A stretch of 64,000 nt of DNA from Pseudeuparius sepicola (Eukaryota; Arthropoda; Insecta; Coleoptera; Anthribidae): assembly GCA_963920635.1 (NCBI GenBank), contig OY987298.1, forward strand, positions 20,679,647 through 20,743,646, written 5' to 3'. Both the position numbers and the translations under genes were made by a program. The notes below the pieces were generated by a model. That model saw only the letters and a list, made by a program, of their open reading frames with translations, did no database searches and was not told the DNA's origin. Position 1 is the stretch's first letter. The number at the start of each line of letters is the position of its first letter. This document shows, piece after piece, positions 21,989 through 33,521 of the stretch.

Positions 21989-23194
21989 TACAGGGTGGCC
22001 CACCACGAACTGCATCGATCTATATATGGAAAACTAATAGTAGTAAAATTATGAAAGTTTGGCATCTCACCAATGCCGATGGGCGCTGCTCAACTAAAAT
22101 ATTTTGGTGAATCTGGCACTTCCGGTTATACCGGAAGTCGATATCAACTTTCTTGTCTCAAATGGAACACCCTGTATATTATTGCATTTTTGGATTCTAA
22201 ACATCATTTTGGAACAAAAACATGCAACATGTCCTATGTCTAATTCCAACCGTTTTTGAGATATTTGCATTTTTCCGAAAAAAATTCCAGGTGCAGACCT
22301 AAAGTCGATTAGCAATTTATACGAGGAAACCGCGAAATTTCAAAACGAATTTTTGGCATCGTGTAACAGAAGCCCTGACCTAGTGATCTCTGCTGAAAAA
22401 TAAATCCGTTCATATGCAGGGTGTTCACAACATATGAATAAAAATTACATTCAAAACGTGTTTAAATCTGGAAATTTTCAAATGAAAACCCCCATTTTTT
22501 TAATCCGATCTTATTCATCACTAAAAATGATGACAACTCTGTGTAAGGTTTCCTATACCTAAATGCAGTTATTTTCGATTAATTTACGAAAAACCCACTA
22601 TTCGCCCATAAAATGCGGGGTTTGCTTAACGCTTGGAAAATCATATTAGCCATGGACGTTGAAAAGACAATCGCTGCAGAGGAAATGTCACTTGGTTTAT
22701 AAATTATTGTCAACAATAATGCCGGCGCGCTTAAATTACGCAAACGAAGATTATGTATCGCACGTTCTTGATATTACTTTCTTGCATTCTCCGTAGATAA
22801 TAAACAAATTTAAATAATACACGATGCCAAAAATTCGTTTTGAAATTTCCCGGTTTCCTTGTATAAATTGCTAATTGAATTTAGGTCTGCACCTGTAATT
22901 TTTTTCGGAAAAATGCAAATATCTCAAAAACGGTTGCATTTAGACATAGGACATGTTGCATGTTTTTGTTCCAAAATGATGCCTAGAATCCAAAAATAAA
23001 ATAATATACAGGGTGTTCCATTTGAGATAAGAAAGTTGATATCGACTTCCGGTATAACGGGAAGTGCCAGATTCACCAAAATATTTTAGTTGAGCAGCGC
23101 CCATCGGCATTGGTAAGGTGCCAAATGTTCAGAATTTTCCTACTTTTAGTTTTTCATATATAGATCGATGCAGTTCGTGGCGGGCCACCCTGTA
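21989..23194. mobile_element. concentric double palindrome, TACAGGGTGGCCC type
   Basis: A 1206-bp structure. Outer ends TACAGGGTGGCCCACCACGA are mirrored at the right (reverse complement TACAGGGTGGCCCGCCACGA). About 190 bp in, both arms contain AATGGAACACCCTGTATATT in mirrored form, that is an inward-facing CAGGGTG terminus, after which a second pair of arms runs through GGAACAAAAACATGCA and AATTTTTGGCATCGTG. Total arms about 380 bp, loop about 450 bp. This looks like one fold-back element inside another, or a composite. Confidence 0.85.
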
Positions 23195-24218
23195 TAACTT
23201 TCCTCAAAAGTCATGCATTAATTAATAATTTAAAAATAAAATGTGGATTTTTTAAATCTTCATTCAGGTAGCAGACGTGGGTTCCTACGTCACAATATTT
23301 TACGAAAGTTGCCGAACGCTAGCTCAGAAGAAGAAGAAATCGAATAATTCTAGGTACATTGTGAAATATCTTTCAGCTGACAGCGCATTACCTAACCTGT
23401 TCTTCGCGGACAACATAGCTTTTAGTTAACTTTTTTAGTGCCTTTATTTAAACCCTGTAAATAATATTAACATAGCTTTTCTCCTTTGGTTATGAACATT
23501 TTTTTTGGTCTAAATAATTAAAAGATAAATAATATACCTGGTTATAAAATGACTGAGAATAAAGTAGAGGAAAGCAGATGTACATAGATTTATTTATGGA
23601 TTTACTGTGGGGAAAAGTAGGTAGAAAATACCAGATTTAAATGATCCCTTAATGGAATCCATTTATGGGGTTTACAGCTTTTATATTTATAAATTATTAC
23701 AGGTAGAATCATTAGTATAAATAATTAAACTGTGAAGTTTAGCAGTATATACTTAGTAGGTATTCTTCCATAGTGTGTGACTGTGAAAAAATGTGTTAGA
23801 AAGGGTATTAATAAAATAGTGAAAGGGTACCTGGTCAAAGAAGTGGTTTTGTAAAAGCAATTAGGTACCGACAATCTGCCCAGCATAGACATATTTATGG
23901 TAACTGGAAATGATCTTTATAACAGAAATGTACCGTTAAAGTCGTGGGGAAGTTGCGTGGAACAGCTGCTTCAAACCACAGTTTCTTTTTATTTGGTGCA
24001 GCGGGTACGTTCACAAAAAATTTGTTGGTATTTACGCAATAAGCAACAAAGCAGTTTTTCGACGAAATACAGTAAATGCACACAAAATATACACCTCCTT
24101 TAAAATGATTCACGCCTCACGCCTAGAAATTGTGAACAAACAGCCCGCTCAAACAGCTCTGATATAAAATGTCAATAGGGTCGAGTTTAGTTGTCAAATT
24201 CATTCCGAGCATGCCATA
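23195..24218. other. unassigned AT-rich gap
   Basis: No recognised gene. Overlapping opposite-strand frames near 23895-24113 have no domain. Confidence 0.35.
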
Positions 24219-24820
24219 GTCCGGGAAAGAGACATAAAAAGATGGAATAAGCGAACTTTTTCGCTCTCAGATTTTCTTATAGAAAAGTGTAGATTTTGAG
24301 GTCAGAAAACATATATGTCACACACGCTATCACCAGCAACATACAGCGTTTTGAGATATAGATATTATTATATATATACGATTTTTTGCGTTTTTTGACT
24401 AAAAACTGCTAATATCTTAAAGAAGATGCATTTTCTCGAAAAAAAGTTTTAAATGAAAGTAGTTCAAAATTAAATTTCCTATGAGACCTCTCCTATGAAA
24501 AATTTCGATTTTCCCAATCGTTTTCCCGTAAATGTGGAAAAACCGCATGTATATATTTTAAATGAACTACAGATTATGTGAAAATTTATGTTTTGGAGCC
24601 ACAATAATGGTCAATCCATTTATAAATAACAAAAGTGAATTAAAGAAAAGAAAATTGCGGAAAATTCTTGGAAAATCTTATATAGTTTTCCGAGGTTTGA
24701 ATATTTATGAGCATCAAACGTATCATTTTATAGATTTTCGGAATTAATTACGCGCTTTTTAATATTTTCTAGAAAAATTTCTTTTTGATTTTTTTACTTA
24801 TATAATATAAATAATATATG

Positions 24821-25702
24821 TACAGTGTGTCCCAGGATAAGTGAAACGAGAGGCGTAAAAGGCCAACAATTTTCGAGTTCGAATTTGGCCATTTGGCGGT
24901 CTAGGTCTGCTTGCCTAGAAAATAATTTTCACTATATTTTTAATTTTGAAAAATAAAGTAGGCCCTGACATGAACGATTTATTTATTTCCTGTGTAGGTT
25001 AAGTGCCCTTTCTCGACAAGATATCGAAAAATTTTCTTAGAAAAAGTTGCTGAGAATTGAAAATTATGTCCCTATGCCAATTTTCAAAATAATTGGCCTA
25101 CTTCGATTTTCGTCAATTTTATTTCCTATAGGTAGATGAACTATCCTTGTCGTTTAAAATAGCGAAAAATTTCATTAGAAAAAGTTGCTTAGAATTGAAA
25201 ACTATGACCCTGTGTCAATTTTCAAAATAATTGGCCTACTTTGATTTTAATTTTCATAAGACATTATATTTCAAACAAATCATAGTAGGTCGATTGAGTC
25301 CAAATTTCGCAGTCTTGCATACTTTTTTATTCTGAATAACTTTTTCTAATGAAATTTTTCGATATTTTAAACGACATTGATAGTTCACCTACTAATAGGA
25401 AATAAAGTAGACAAAAATCAAAGTGGGCCAATTATTTTGAAAATTGACACAGGGTCATAGTTTTCAATTCTAAGCAACTTTTTCTAATGAAATTTTTCCA
25501 TATCTTGTCGAGAAAGGGCACTTAACCGACACAGAAAATAAATAAATCGTTCCTGTCATGGCCTACTTTATTTTTCAAAATTAAAAATATGATGAAAATT
25601 ATTTTCTAGGCAAGCAGGCCTGGACCCCAAATGGCAAAATTCGAACTCGAAAATTGTAGGACTTTTACATTTCTCGTTTCACTTATTTTGGGACACAATG
25701 TA
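24821..25702. mobile_element. inner fold-back element, TACAGTGTGTCCC type
   Basis: An 882-bp near-palindrome ending TACAGTGTGTCCCAGGATAA on the left and TACATTGTGTCCCAAAATAA (reverse complement) on the right. Arms of about 400 bp are mirrored through AAGTGAAACGAG, CTAGAAAATAATTTTC, TTTATTTATTTYCTGTG and TAGGTGAACTATC-like words. Within each arm the motif TGAAATTTTTCGATAT/AAAATTTCATTAGAAAAAGT is repeated. No coding sequence. Confidence 0.85.
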
Positions 25703-26116
25703 TATAAAAAAAATAAAAAATTGTAATAGGTATAATGAAAATGAAAATTTAAATTTGATGACAATAGGAAAAAAAATTCTGGAGCTGCAAAGGTATAATG
25801 AAATAATGAAAAAAATATATATATTAGTATTAATATGACCAAATCAGTTATTTATTAATTATATTTTATTTAAAAATGGATTGACCATTATTTCGGCTCC
25901 AAAACATAAATTTTCACATAATCTGTAGTTCATTTAAAATGTATACATGCGGTTTTTCCGCTTTTACGGAAAAATGATTGGTAAAATCGAAATTTTTCAT
26001 AGAAGAAATTTAATAGGAAATTTAATTTTGAACTACTTTCATTTGAACCTTTTTTTCGAAAAAATGTATCTTCTCTAAGATATTAGCAGTTTTTAGTAAA
26101 AAAACGCGAAAAATCG

Positions 26117-26120
<4 letters not shown>

Positions 26121-26155
<35 letters not shown>
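26121..26155. repeat. (AT)n microsatellite
   Basis: About 17 uninterrupted AT units in the right arm of the outer palindrome; the mirrored site in the left arm (about 24365-24380) is much shorter. Confidence 0.9.
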
Positions 26156-26158
<3 letters not shown>

Positions 26159-26839
26159 TATCTCAAAACGCTGTATGTTGCTGGTGGTAGCGTGTGTGAC
26201 ATATGTTTTCTAACCTCAAAACCTACACTTTTCTATAAGAAAATCTGAGAGCGAAAAAGTTCGCTCATTTTTTCCCTATTTTCCTGGAGTACCATTACAA
26301 ACATGCGTTATATGCATTTTAGTTTTACCAATCTTAAGAGTTTTACTTCTATGTCACAATAGTAATCAGGTTACTTAAATCTATAAAATTATATTATGAA
26401 CAATTTATTATACATATTATTAAAAAGTACAAAGAAAGCAACCTAATATCTATAAATCTTCTTTAAAACGCACAGTCCGACAACACTGGAATTAATAATC
26501 TGGGCTTGGGTCAAGCGTGTTATTCGATACAGCCTGGTTAGAAGAAGAAGAGATCGCAGAACGACTTACATAGCACCAAAAATAAGAAAAACTATCGTGG
26601 CGCTGAAACAGAAAGTGGATTTTTTCTCTAACAGAGCTCCAAAATAAAAAATAACATGTATTACAATATTGTTGATGGTAAAGGGAATTCATTAGCACTA
26701 AATTTGAAAAACCGTTAACTTCCCTATTTATAGCAATAAAAACCGCCACAGGCACTCCATCTTTCTTTAAATCGGTTACTAAATTAAACTGTAGTGACAT
26801 CGTCAGCTTTTAGCAAAATTGAAACTGGAACCAATAGGG

Positions 26840-27245
26840 CTGTTACCGGTTCACGAGAGAAGTTCCCGACCAGAAACTATAGCCGAATCGGCGATAGGAA
26901 TCCCGTTTCGCCGCATCTCCTCCTTTTGCAATATCCATCAGCATCAGTATCACGCTAAAGTGACTATAACTCGCCAGGATATTACCATAATCTGTTGCCG
27001 GCCCTGGGAAAAAATGGGGGCGCGGGCATTAACAAACGATCCTCCGTATAGGCTCCTTGCGATGAGAGTGGAGGTTGAGAGGTAGGTAAATTGTCACTCC
27101 CCTTCCGCAATTTATTTTATGTTTTTCTGCCGGCAGATGATTTCTCGCTTAACGGTTGGTCGGAGGGGTGGTCCCAGATGCAATTTCGAAGACGCTATCC
27201 AGAATATTATTATATAAGGCTTTGTAATATTGCTGCTATATAACA
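26840..27245. repeat. dispersed repeat family R1, copy 3
   Basis: The longest R1 copy. Landmarks: CTATAACTCGCCAGGATATT, ATAATCTGTTGCCGGCCCT, GGCATTAACAAACGATCCTC, AATTTATTTTATG, and CTCGCTTAACGGTTGGTCGG, then GAAGACGCTATCCAGAATATT. The 88-residue plus frame across it is not conserved in the other copies, so it is not treated as a gene. Confidence 0.6.
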
Positions 27246-27455
27246 TGAACATTGTGTTCTGTTTTTGTGTTCCATTTTTGTGTCGAAAACTTGCAGTTTT
27301 TATAGCACAGGTGGAACATAAGGTTTTGATAGATCTATAGGTGTTTTTATTGTGTTACAATCTTCGCCGGTGAAAATTATTCGTCAAAAGGTTATTAATC
27401 GACAGCATTTCTATTTGAACTTTTAGAGTGCAATGCTTGTCAGAGACTGTTTATA

Positions 27456-28635
27456 GACCGGGAGATAGTGACAGATTTTTGGACGTGATTTTACTCAGTA
27501 TGCCTTGAAAGGACATTATGTGGCACATAAGATATCCTCCTTTTGACTTTTTGCACAAGTGAATTTGAAGTGAAATGAATATGAAGTGATCTGATAGTAA
27601 AATGATTTTTTTATTGGTACCTAAATGGAACAGTGTACGACCACGTTATCTATAATCTAACCCTTGAATGAATTTTTCAATATTTTTCACCACCTTAACC
27701 CCAGAAACACTCAAAACCAACACAAATTACATAAAAATCGATTTGCTGCGTAAACCGATCACTTCATAATCAACTGAACATTTGTAAAAGGAACACTCGG
27801 TGTGAGCTGATGTGATCTCAAAGTGACTCGGCATCGATTTGAGATCGCTTAAAACTGTAAAAGGAGGACGGCTATATTCTCACAATAATAAGGTATGAAT
27901 TAGAGAGTCATCTTGGGTTCTTCATATGAAAAACTGAGTTTTCAATTATTCGGAAAATATACGTTTTGATATGATTTTATACAGGCTGCGATGTGTTTTA
28001 TAATGAAGTCAAAATTGAAAATTCCTCGGAAAACCATAGGCATACCGTTAGGGTGGGTCCAAAGGGCTATTATTGCCACGTGATCTTGTATTTTAATAAT
28101 TAATTTTTCCACGTTTCTGAACAGGCTGCCAATGAGAAGTATGCAAGTTCTTATTATGAACAAGTGAAAAAAAGATGGCATACCTTTCGCGCATGTCCAA
28201 CTACTGTTTAAATTGAATGTTATTTAATCATTTAAACGAGTTATTCCATGTAAAGTGTACTTGGACATGCACAAACGGTATGCCATCTTTTCTTTAACAG
28301 TTTCATAACAAGAACTTGCATACTTCTCTTTGGCAGCCTGTTCAGAAACGTGGAAAAATTAATTATTAGAATACAAGATCACGTGACAATAATAGCCCTT
28401 TGGACCCACCCTAACGGTATACCTATGGTTTTCCGAGAAATCTTCTATTTTGAACTTCATTATAAAACACATGGCAGCCTGCATAAAATCATATCAAAAC
28501 GCATATTTTTCGAATAATTGAAAACTCAGTTTTTCACATGAAGAACCCAGGATGACTCTCTGATTATACCTTATTATTGTGAGAATATGTGCCACATAAT
28601 GCCCTTTGCAAGGCATCTGTCACTATCTCCCGGTC
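27456..28635. mobile_element. large fold-back structure with an insertion in its left arm
   Basis: Outer words GACCGGGAGATAGTGACAG and TGGCACATATTCTCACAATA, then TTTTCAATTATTCG, AAACCATAGGYATACCGTTA, CACGTGATCTTGTATT and CGTTTCTGAACAGGCTGCC appear mirrored in both halves. Arms total about 380 bp each after discounting the insertion at 27530-27876. The loop is around 28205-28255. The ends do not show the CAGGGTG signature, so it is a different class. Confidence 0.8.
27530..27876. mobile_element. TA-inserted MITE inside the left arm
   Basis: This 347-bp segment interrupts the left arm exactly at a TA that is single in the right arm and doubled here (27528-27529 and 27875-27876). Near its ends are TCCTCCTTTTGAC and, reversed, TCCTCCTTTTAC, a short imperfect terminal repeat. 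TA duplication suggests a Tc1/mariner-type MITE. Confidence 0.6.
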
Positions 28636-28904
28636 CACTAGTTCTGTCTTCTTTACATGCGAGCATCATGAAACGAGAGCGAGTAGCCAACGGACTTAGT
28701 TCCAACAACCTAGTACTACAACACTGTCTGACAGTACGTCGCACATTACGTAGCACTAGCTTATAGAAGGCCTAAGGCTTCGGAGAGAGCTTGGAACGAT
28801 AGTGGCGTGTACACAGCGGTTACTTCTGACCTGGTTTGAGGTAATCTGTAATTTTCAATATTCCAAATTTTCTCATTACGTAAAATAGTATATTACATAG
28901 CGAG

Positions 28905-29051
28905 AGTTGTAAACAGCTTATTACGTATGAGTGGAAAAGTTGCGCACGAGCCGCGCAGCGGCGAGTGCTGTAATTCCACGAGTATATAATAAGCTTACAA
29001 CTCGAGTTTTGTATTATAATTTTTCTTCGACGAAAGAAAAACTATTATAAT
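28905..29051. repeat. two adjacent hairpins
   Basis: GAGTTGTAAACAGCTTATTA near 28914 is mirrored by TAATAAGCTTACAACTC near 28987 around a GC-rich centre. Immediately after, 29013-29051 is a second hairpin, ATTATAATTTTTCTT, a CGACG loop, then AAGAAAAACTATTATAAT. They may be remnants of a small fold-back element. Confidence 0.55.
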
Positions 29052-29187
29052 AGATAAACTATACTTCTGATTATCTGTCAGGCAACAATTAGTATGTTGG
29101 TTAGTTGCTATGGTGACGCGGATGCCGCGCTAACAAGGCACCCGTGATAATTGCGTTTTAATTAAGAACAGATACGTAATTTTTTTT

Positions 29188-29226
29188 ATTACGTGTCAGT
29201 CATTACGTGTCAGTCATTACGTCAGT
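29188..29226. repeat. 14-bp tandem repeat
   Basis: ATTACGTGTCAGTC is present twice in tandem, followed by a partial third unit ATTACGTCAGT. Confidence 0.75.
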
Positions 29227-29692
29227 ATCAGTGTTCGTAACAATGAACTTACTTATAACCTAAACCTTCACTTAATAGGTATGTTACTAGCATAGGAGTA
29301 GAAAAAGTAACTTTAAACGCTTGCGTGAACTTTCCTTGCTATCAGTGTTCCCGTTATTAGATCCGGAACGTCTCTGATTTTGTACCTGTAAGATCAAAAA
29401 TTAATCGCAGTGGTTTTTCTGAACCTAAATAGTAACTTTCTATTGTATATTTCAAAATTTAAACTTACATCATTTGTACTTTCGACTTAATCACCCTATT
29501 GTTACAGGTTTGATTGTAACAAATTTCACTTTGTAAATAGATTGTAAATAGAAAAATGTTATCTTTTATTTAACCTTCAAACTAATTGTAACGAAGTTAC
29601 AAAATTTTGCCAAGTTTTCCGCTTACTTCTCACCGCTAAGTTCATGCCGGCAAACGTTACATCTTACCGCGAGGCCCAAGTCCAAAAGTATC

Positions 29693-29785
29693 CGCCCGAA
29701 CCGCCGATAGAGGGCACCATGCGGACGCATCTAACCGGCGGCCACTAGTTCAAATGTGTCCGCCAGAACCGCCGATAGATGGAAC
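29693..29785. repeat. short direct repeat with GAACCGCCGATAGA
   Basis: Two copies of TCCGCCMGAACCGCCGATAG lie about 58 bp apart in a locally GC-rich stretch. Purpose unknown. Confidence 0.5.
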
Positions 29786-32128
29786 TGAGTGTTTTCTTTT
29801 GTACATAGTTTGGAATGATACATGGGATAAATTGGTAAAGCGTTAGTTTGATTTCATCCCCTGCAAACTTCCCTGGCTCGATAAATTCTGGACCGCAAGA
29901 ATACCACTCCTGGCGCCTGAGCAGGAGACGATAAAAGGAGGCCAAAAACATTCTAAGGCCCAAACTAACTTGCATAATTCAAGCTTCTGGTGCTCAGAGG
30001 TACCATTTTTATTTTAGTTTCTTATATAACAACTATAACTTCACCACAAAATATGGTAAGTACCCTTAATTATTATTAGTAATACTTATATCCTAATTTA
30101 CAGCTTTTGTGTTGGACATTAATCTGCAGAATAACTCTCACATAATATTTAATAATAAACATATTTTTATATAGGCCAAGGTATTTAAGACGTTTTCAGT
30201 CTCTTATAACATTTTGATATTTCTTTTAATATGTGTACACCTTCACCTTGAATAAAAAATGCGAAAGTGTGATTTTTTAACATTGGCTTATTTGAACACG
30301 ACGGAATGAAGTTTCTTCTCATATTTTTGAATTTTAAATTATATGTATAAGTAAGCACATTTTAGGAATTTTTATAAAATTTGTTGTATTAATTATTGGA
30401 TTTCCTGGTCGAGAATATAATATTATTTTATTATTATAGTATTATAATCTGGATGTAATTATCGATAAAAATTATTTATTTAATTTGGTTAATGTACAGT
30501 GAATTGAAATCAGAAAAAAATCGAAGCTTTTTATATATTTATTCAATTTTCGTAGTATGTATATTTGTTTGCATAATAATATACTAAATTATAAGCAGAA
30601 GTGAATAAATAAATAATAAATGCAAAACCTTTTAAAAACCGGCTAGTTTAGGTTTTCAAAATTTGTTTTCAGGAACTTTGTTCGTCGAATTGTAAATAAA
30701 ATACATGCCTATTTCGGCAGTATTTGCTTATCAACCAATCAATGAAATTAACTGATACCAGCTTTTATGAACATTTCGCGCGAAAAGCGTTTTGAAATCA
30801 AATTTTGAAAACCTACAGCTTATTTTATTCGTATTCGTACATGGGTTAAATAAAAGCTTGTTTTTATTTATTAGTTTATTTCGTGCTTTTTAGTTTGAGG
30901 CGTTCGCCATCTTGGGGCATCCGCCATATTTAAATTAGAACGACGTCGCTTATTATCCTGGACAAACCCTTTCATCTAATTTCCATGTCAAGGGGGTTTG
31001 TCTACTTTTTAGCCACTGTTTGTATTTTACCGAAAGTTATCCCTCCCCTCTCAGGCGGTTTGAAAGCCAGCCATAACCACAAAGGCGTAAATGCCAGTTA
31101 CAGTGCGAAAAACAGTAAATTCGGCGCTGTTAGGTCGGCCTTAGATTGCCTGAATAATAGTGGAAGATCTTACCCACCTTTCCCACAGATATTGGCGGTT
31201 TTTGTCGCAAAAGTCCTTCGACAACCTCGAATAGAGCCGAAGGAGGTGGTCAATCTCTTATTTGGGTATCATACTTTTCTCTGGTACCAAAAAGAACCTC
31301 GAAAATCCGATATCTAAGAGAATTTCCCGATTCACGATTAACCACTTTCGCAAGAAACGAGAAGGCTGTAGAATCAACGAAACCGACGGAAAATCTTTTG
31401 AAACCACTCTTGTAAATTGAGTGTTTTTTTTATTTCTATAGATTTTTCGGGGGCTCGGGAAGCATCAGAACCTCATCCGAATACTGCAGGAAAGCTTTAA
31501 AATTTCAATTAAATCAAAGTTTTGGTTCGCGGTTAAGATTAAGAAATGTAATAAACCAAACCAAAAAATTCTATAATAACACAATCATACTTACATATAC
31601 CTTATTTAAATAATACCACTTTGACTTTGACAATCAAAGAAATCCGCGTTATTTCACGTTACGTGCATCTCAAGACACAAAGCAACAGTGTAAAACTTTA
31701 AATCTACTTATAAATTATTATAATAATATTGCAGCGATTTAATCCATTTTCGTTGACTGGCGTGTTAATACGTCAGTCAACGCAATTTTTATTTTCTACA
31801 GGGAAGAGCGGGGTGGTACAAGGGAATGTAGGGGAAGTTGTTGATTTGAGAAGCCGTAGAACTTAGTTCAACGTTGCCGTACTTACCCGAAATTCTTGAT
31901 TTCTTGATAATTTCTCATGCCTAGTAGAAACATTTATGAGGCCGCGCCTGTACCTAATAGGTACTACGAGTATTTTGCCCGCATTTGCCCCGTCACATAT
32001 AGCGTATTTGTTTAAAGTTTTACGAAAAATTGACCCCAATAAAACCTATCAAGATGTCGAAGTTTTTAGACCTACTTCCAGAAGTCCCAGCTTCGAGGCC
32101 CGCTCCTTATTAAAATATCCAATCCAAT
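29786..32128. other. unassigned AT-rich gap
   Basis: No recognised gene. A strong-looking splice donor ATGGTAAGTA at about 30054 is isolated. A 110-residue plus frame from a real ATG (30985-31317) has no signal peptide, domain or repeat I recognise and sits in slightly GC-richer DNA; it is left unassigned. The hairpin at 31751 is annotated separately. Confidence 0.35.
31751..31782. repeat. second CGTTGACTGRCGT hairpin
   Basis: CGTTGACTGGCGTGTTAATA then CGTCAGTCAACG. The stem matches the one at 16095 while the surrounding DNA does not, so the hairpin itself is the repeated unit. Confidence 0.65.
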
Positions 32129-32152
32129 AATTGGTGTCAGGTGTGGGGTACA
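32129..32152 (+). other. possible primer-binding site of an LTR element, copy 1
   Basis: ATTGGTGTCAGGTGTGGGGT occurs here and, with one change, at 35301. TGGTGTCAG is complementary to the 3' end of many leucine tRNAs, the primer of some LTR retrotransposons. No matched LTRs or gag/pol frame could be found, so this is a weak inference. Confidence 0.3.
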
Positions 32153-32339
32153 ATAATCTTAGGAAAATTGTTACAATTTTCTCTCATGCTAAACGTATCC
32201 AATAAGGCAGGTCTTTTCTTAGAAAAACAACCAATTTTATGCCTTTGCTAGAGATAAAACCCAAGGGTATTTCTCACCTCGCTGCTTCGCAACCGCGTAT
32301 TAAGTAACAATTAAAGTTGCATAAAAAATGTGAAGACGT

Positions 32340-33260
32340 TGTTGCGACCAATAATACAACTTGTCTATAGACGTATCGTCCTTTTTACAACTCCTTTATG
32401 ACTGAATATGGACGGTTGGAAACGGGTTTTCATGACTTTTTATACAACTTTTATCTGACTCGATTGGATATGACTTTTATAAGTCCATTAGGTCGTGTAA
32501 ATTCAAAAGTGCCTTAACGTCATAAAGAAGTAGCTCTAAAGTTGTGAAGATCTCTATTAATACCTTCATATTACCAATTAGTCGTAAATATGGAACGTAG
32601 TGTTATATTGTGCAGTGTTTATAATAATAATATAATATATAATAATTCTCACCCTCACAATACTCCAAACTAGGAGTACCCCAGAAGCAACCATATGCTT
32701 GTGCGGGGGAGGGGGGCAATTACTATTATTTTGTCTTCGTTGAATTGTAATACGAAGACATTTCATTCTGTCTCGGCCGTAAGTGGTAAAAACGAAATTA
32801 TACGTTGGTGATATTATGCAATAAAGCATCTCGGTTTTTGACGATTGTACTCAACGGAATCTATTGCGAATTTTTATTTACTGTGAAAATTATAAATATA
32901 GCTCGAAAATTTACAACGCGCCTTTAAAATAATGGAAATTAAAGGAAATGAAAGAAAAAATGTAAAATATGAACGTGCTTTAAATTTAAATTTAAAGTGT
33001 TACAGTGGTACAGGATCGTTCGATATCTCGAAAATACATTTTTTTCACTCAAATTTCTATGATTTGTGCCCACAAATTGAATTCGAAGTTTTGCCACTTT
33101 CGTAAGACAAACATGGTTGGTCCTATTTAACTGAATTTCTGATGGTAAACCTGGCCGACGGTGCTTATATGACTTGGTAGTTGTAAAACTTCAGTCAAAC
33201 TACTAAGAGGTCATAAATAGTTCTAAAACTGTCAAACGACTATTAAGAGGTTATACAGCT
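32340..33260. other. low-complexity stretch with degenerate motifs
   Basis: Words of the type TACAACTTTTAT, GTCATAAA, AGTTCTAAAACT and GACTATTAAGAGGTTATA recur with variation in 32340-32580 and 33120-33260 and again in 33960-34610. No coding frame is recognised. It could be regulatory sequence of an LTR element or decayed tandem repeat. Confidence 0.35.
32640..32745 (-). repeat. retroelement-like 3' end, copy 1
   Basis: About 105 bp nearly identical to 33553-33650 (for example CTCCAAACTAGGAGTACCCC, GTGCGGGGGAGGGGGGCAAT). On the minus strand both copies run into a TTA-rich tail. Copy 1 ends where the match stops at GTCTTCGTTG. Confidence 0.65.
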
Positions 33261-33521
33261 ACTAAAACTAAAATGAAAATTACAGAATAGGTATTTATAT
33301 GCGCATGCGCGTGGAGGGCTGTCTTTAGAAATTTCTGCGGTCCGGGGTAGGTGCCTCGTCAAGTTCGTAGTAGTGCTAGTAGTAGTAGTATAAAAAAATA
33401 AAGATTTGTATGACAAAACTGATTTAATTCCAAATTTTTGTAACGGCTCGTCTATAACTTCCTGAGCATTAGTATTTGCCCAGTCTTTTGTAAAACTCAT
33501 AATAATTTTTAACAGATGCTG

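Larger units (their letters stand above)
24219..26289. mobile_element. outer fold-back element holding an inner one
   Basis: Mirrored arms of roughly 500 bp (about 24219-24720 and 25860-26289) share AAAGTTCGCT/AGCGAACTTT, TTTTCTTATAGAAAAGTGTA, ATACAGCGTTTTGAGATATA, and CATAATCTGTAGTTCATTTA. The inner element 24821-25702 occupies the loop. The right arm has an expanded AT run (26121-26155) where the left has only a short one. No coding sequence. Confidence 0.8.

Noticed and set aside
24205..24225. GAGCATGCCATAGTCCGGG as a third copy of the 8.55-kb element end
   Set aside because: Only a short word matches and the conserved AGTGTTGGTCCAG terminus is absent.
30985..31317. 110-residue plus-strand frame as a confident gene
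   Set aside because: It has an ATG and reasonable composition, but no domain, splice context or conserved motif could be pointed to; kept only as a remark.
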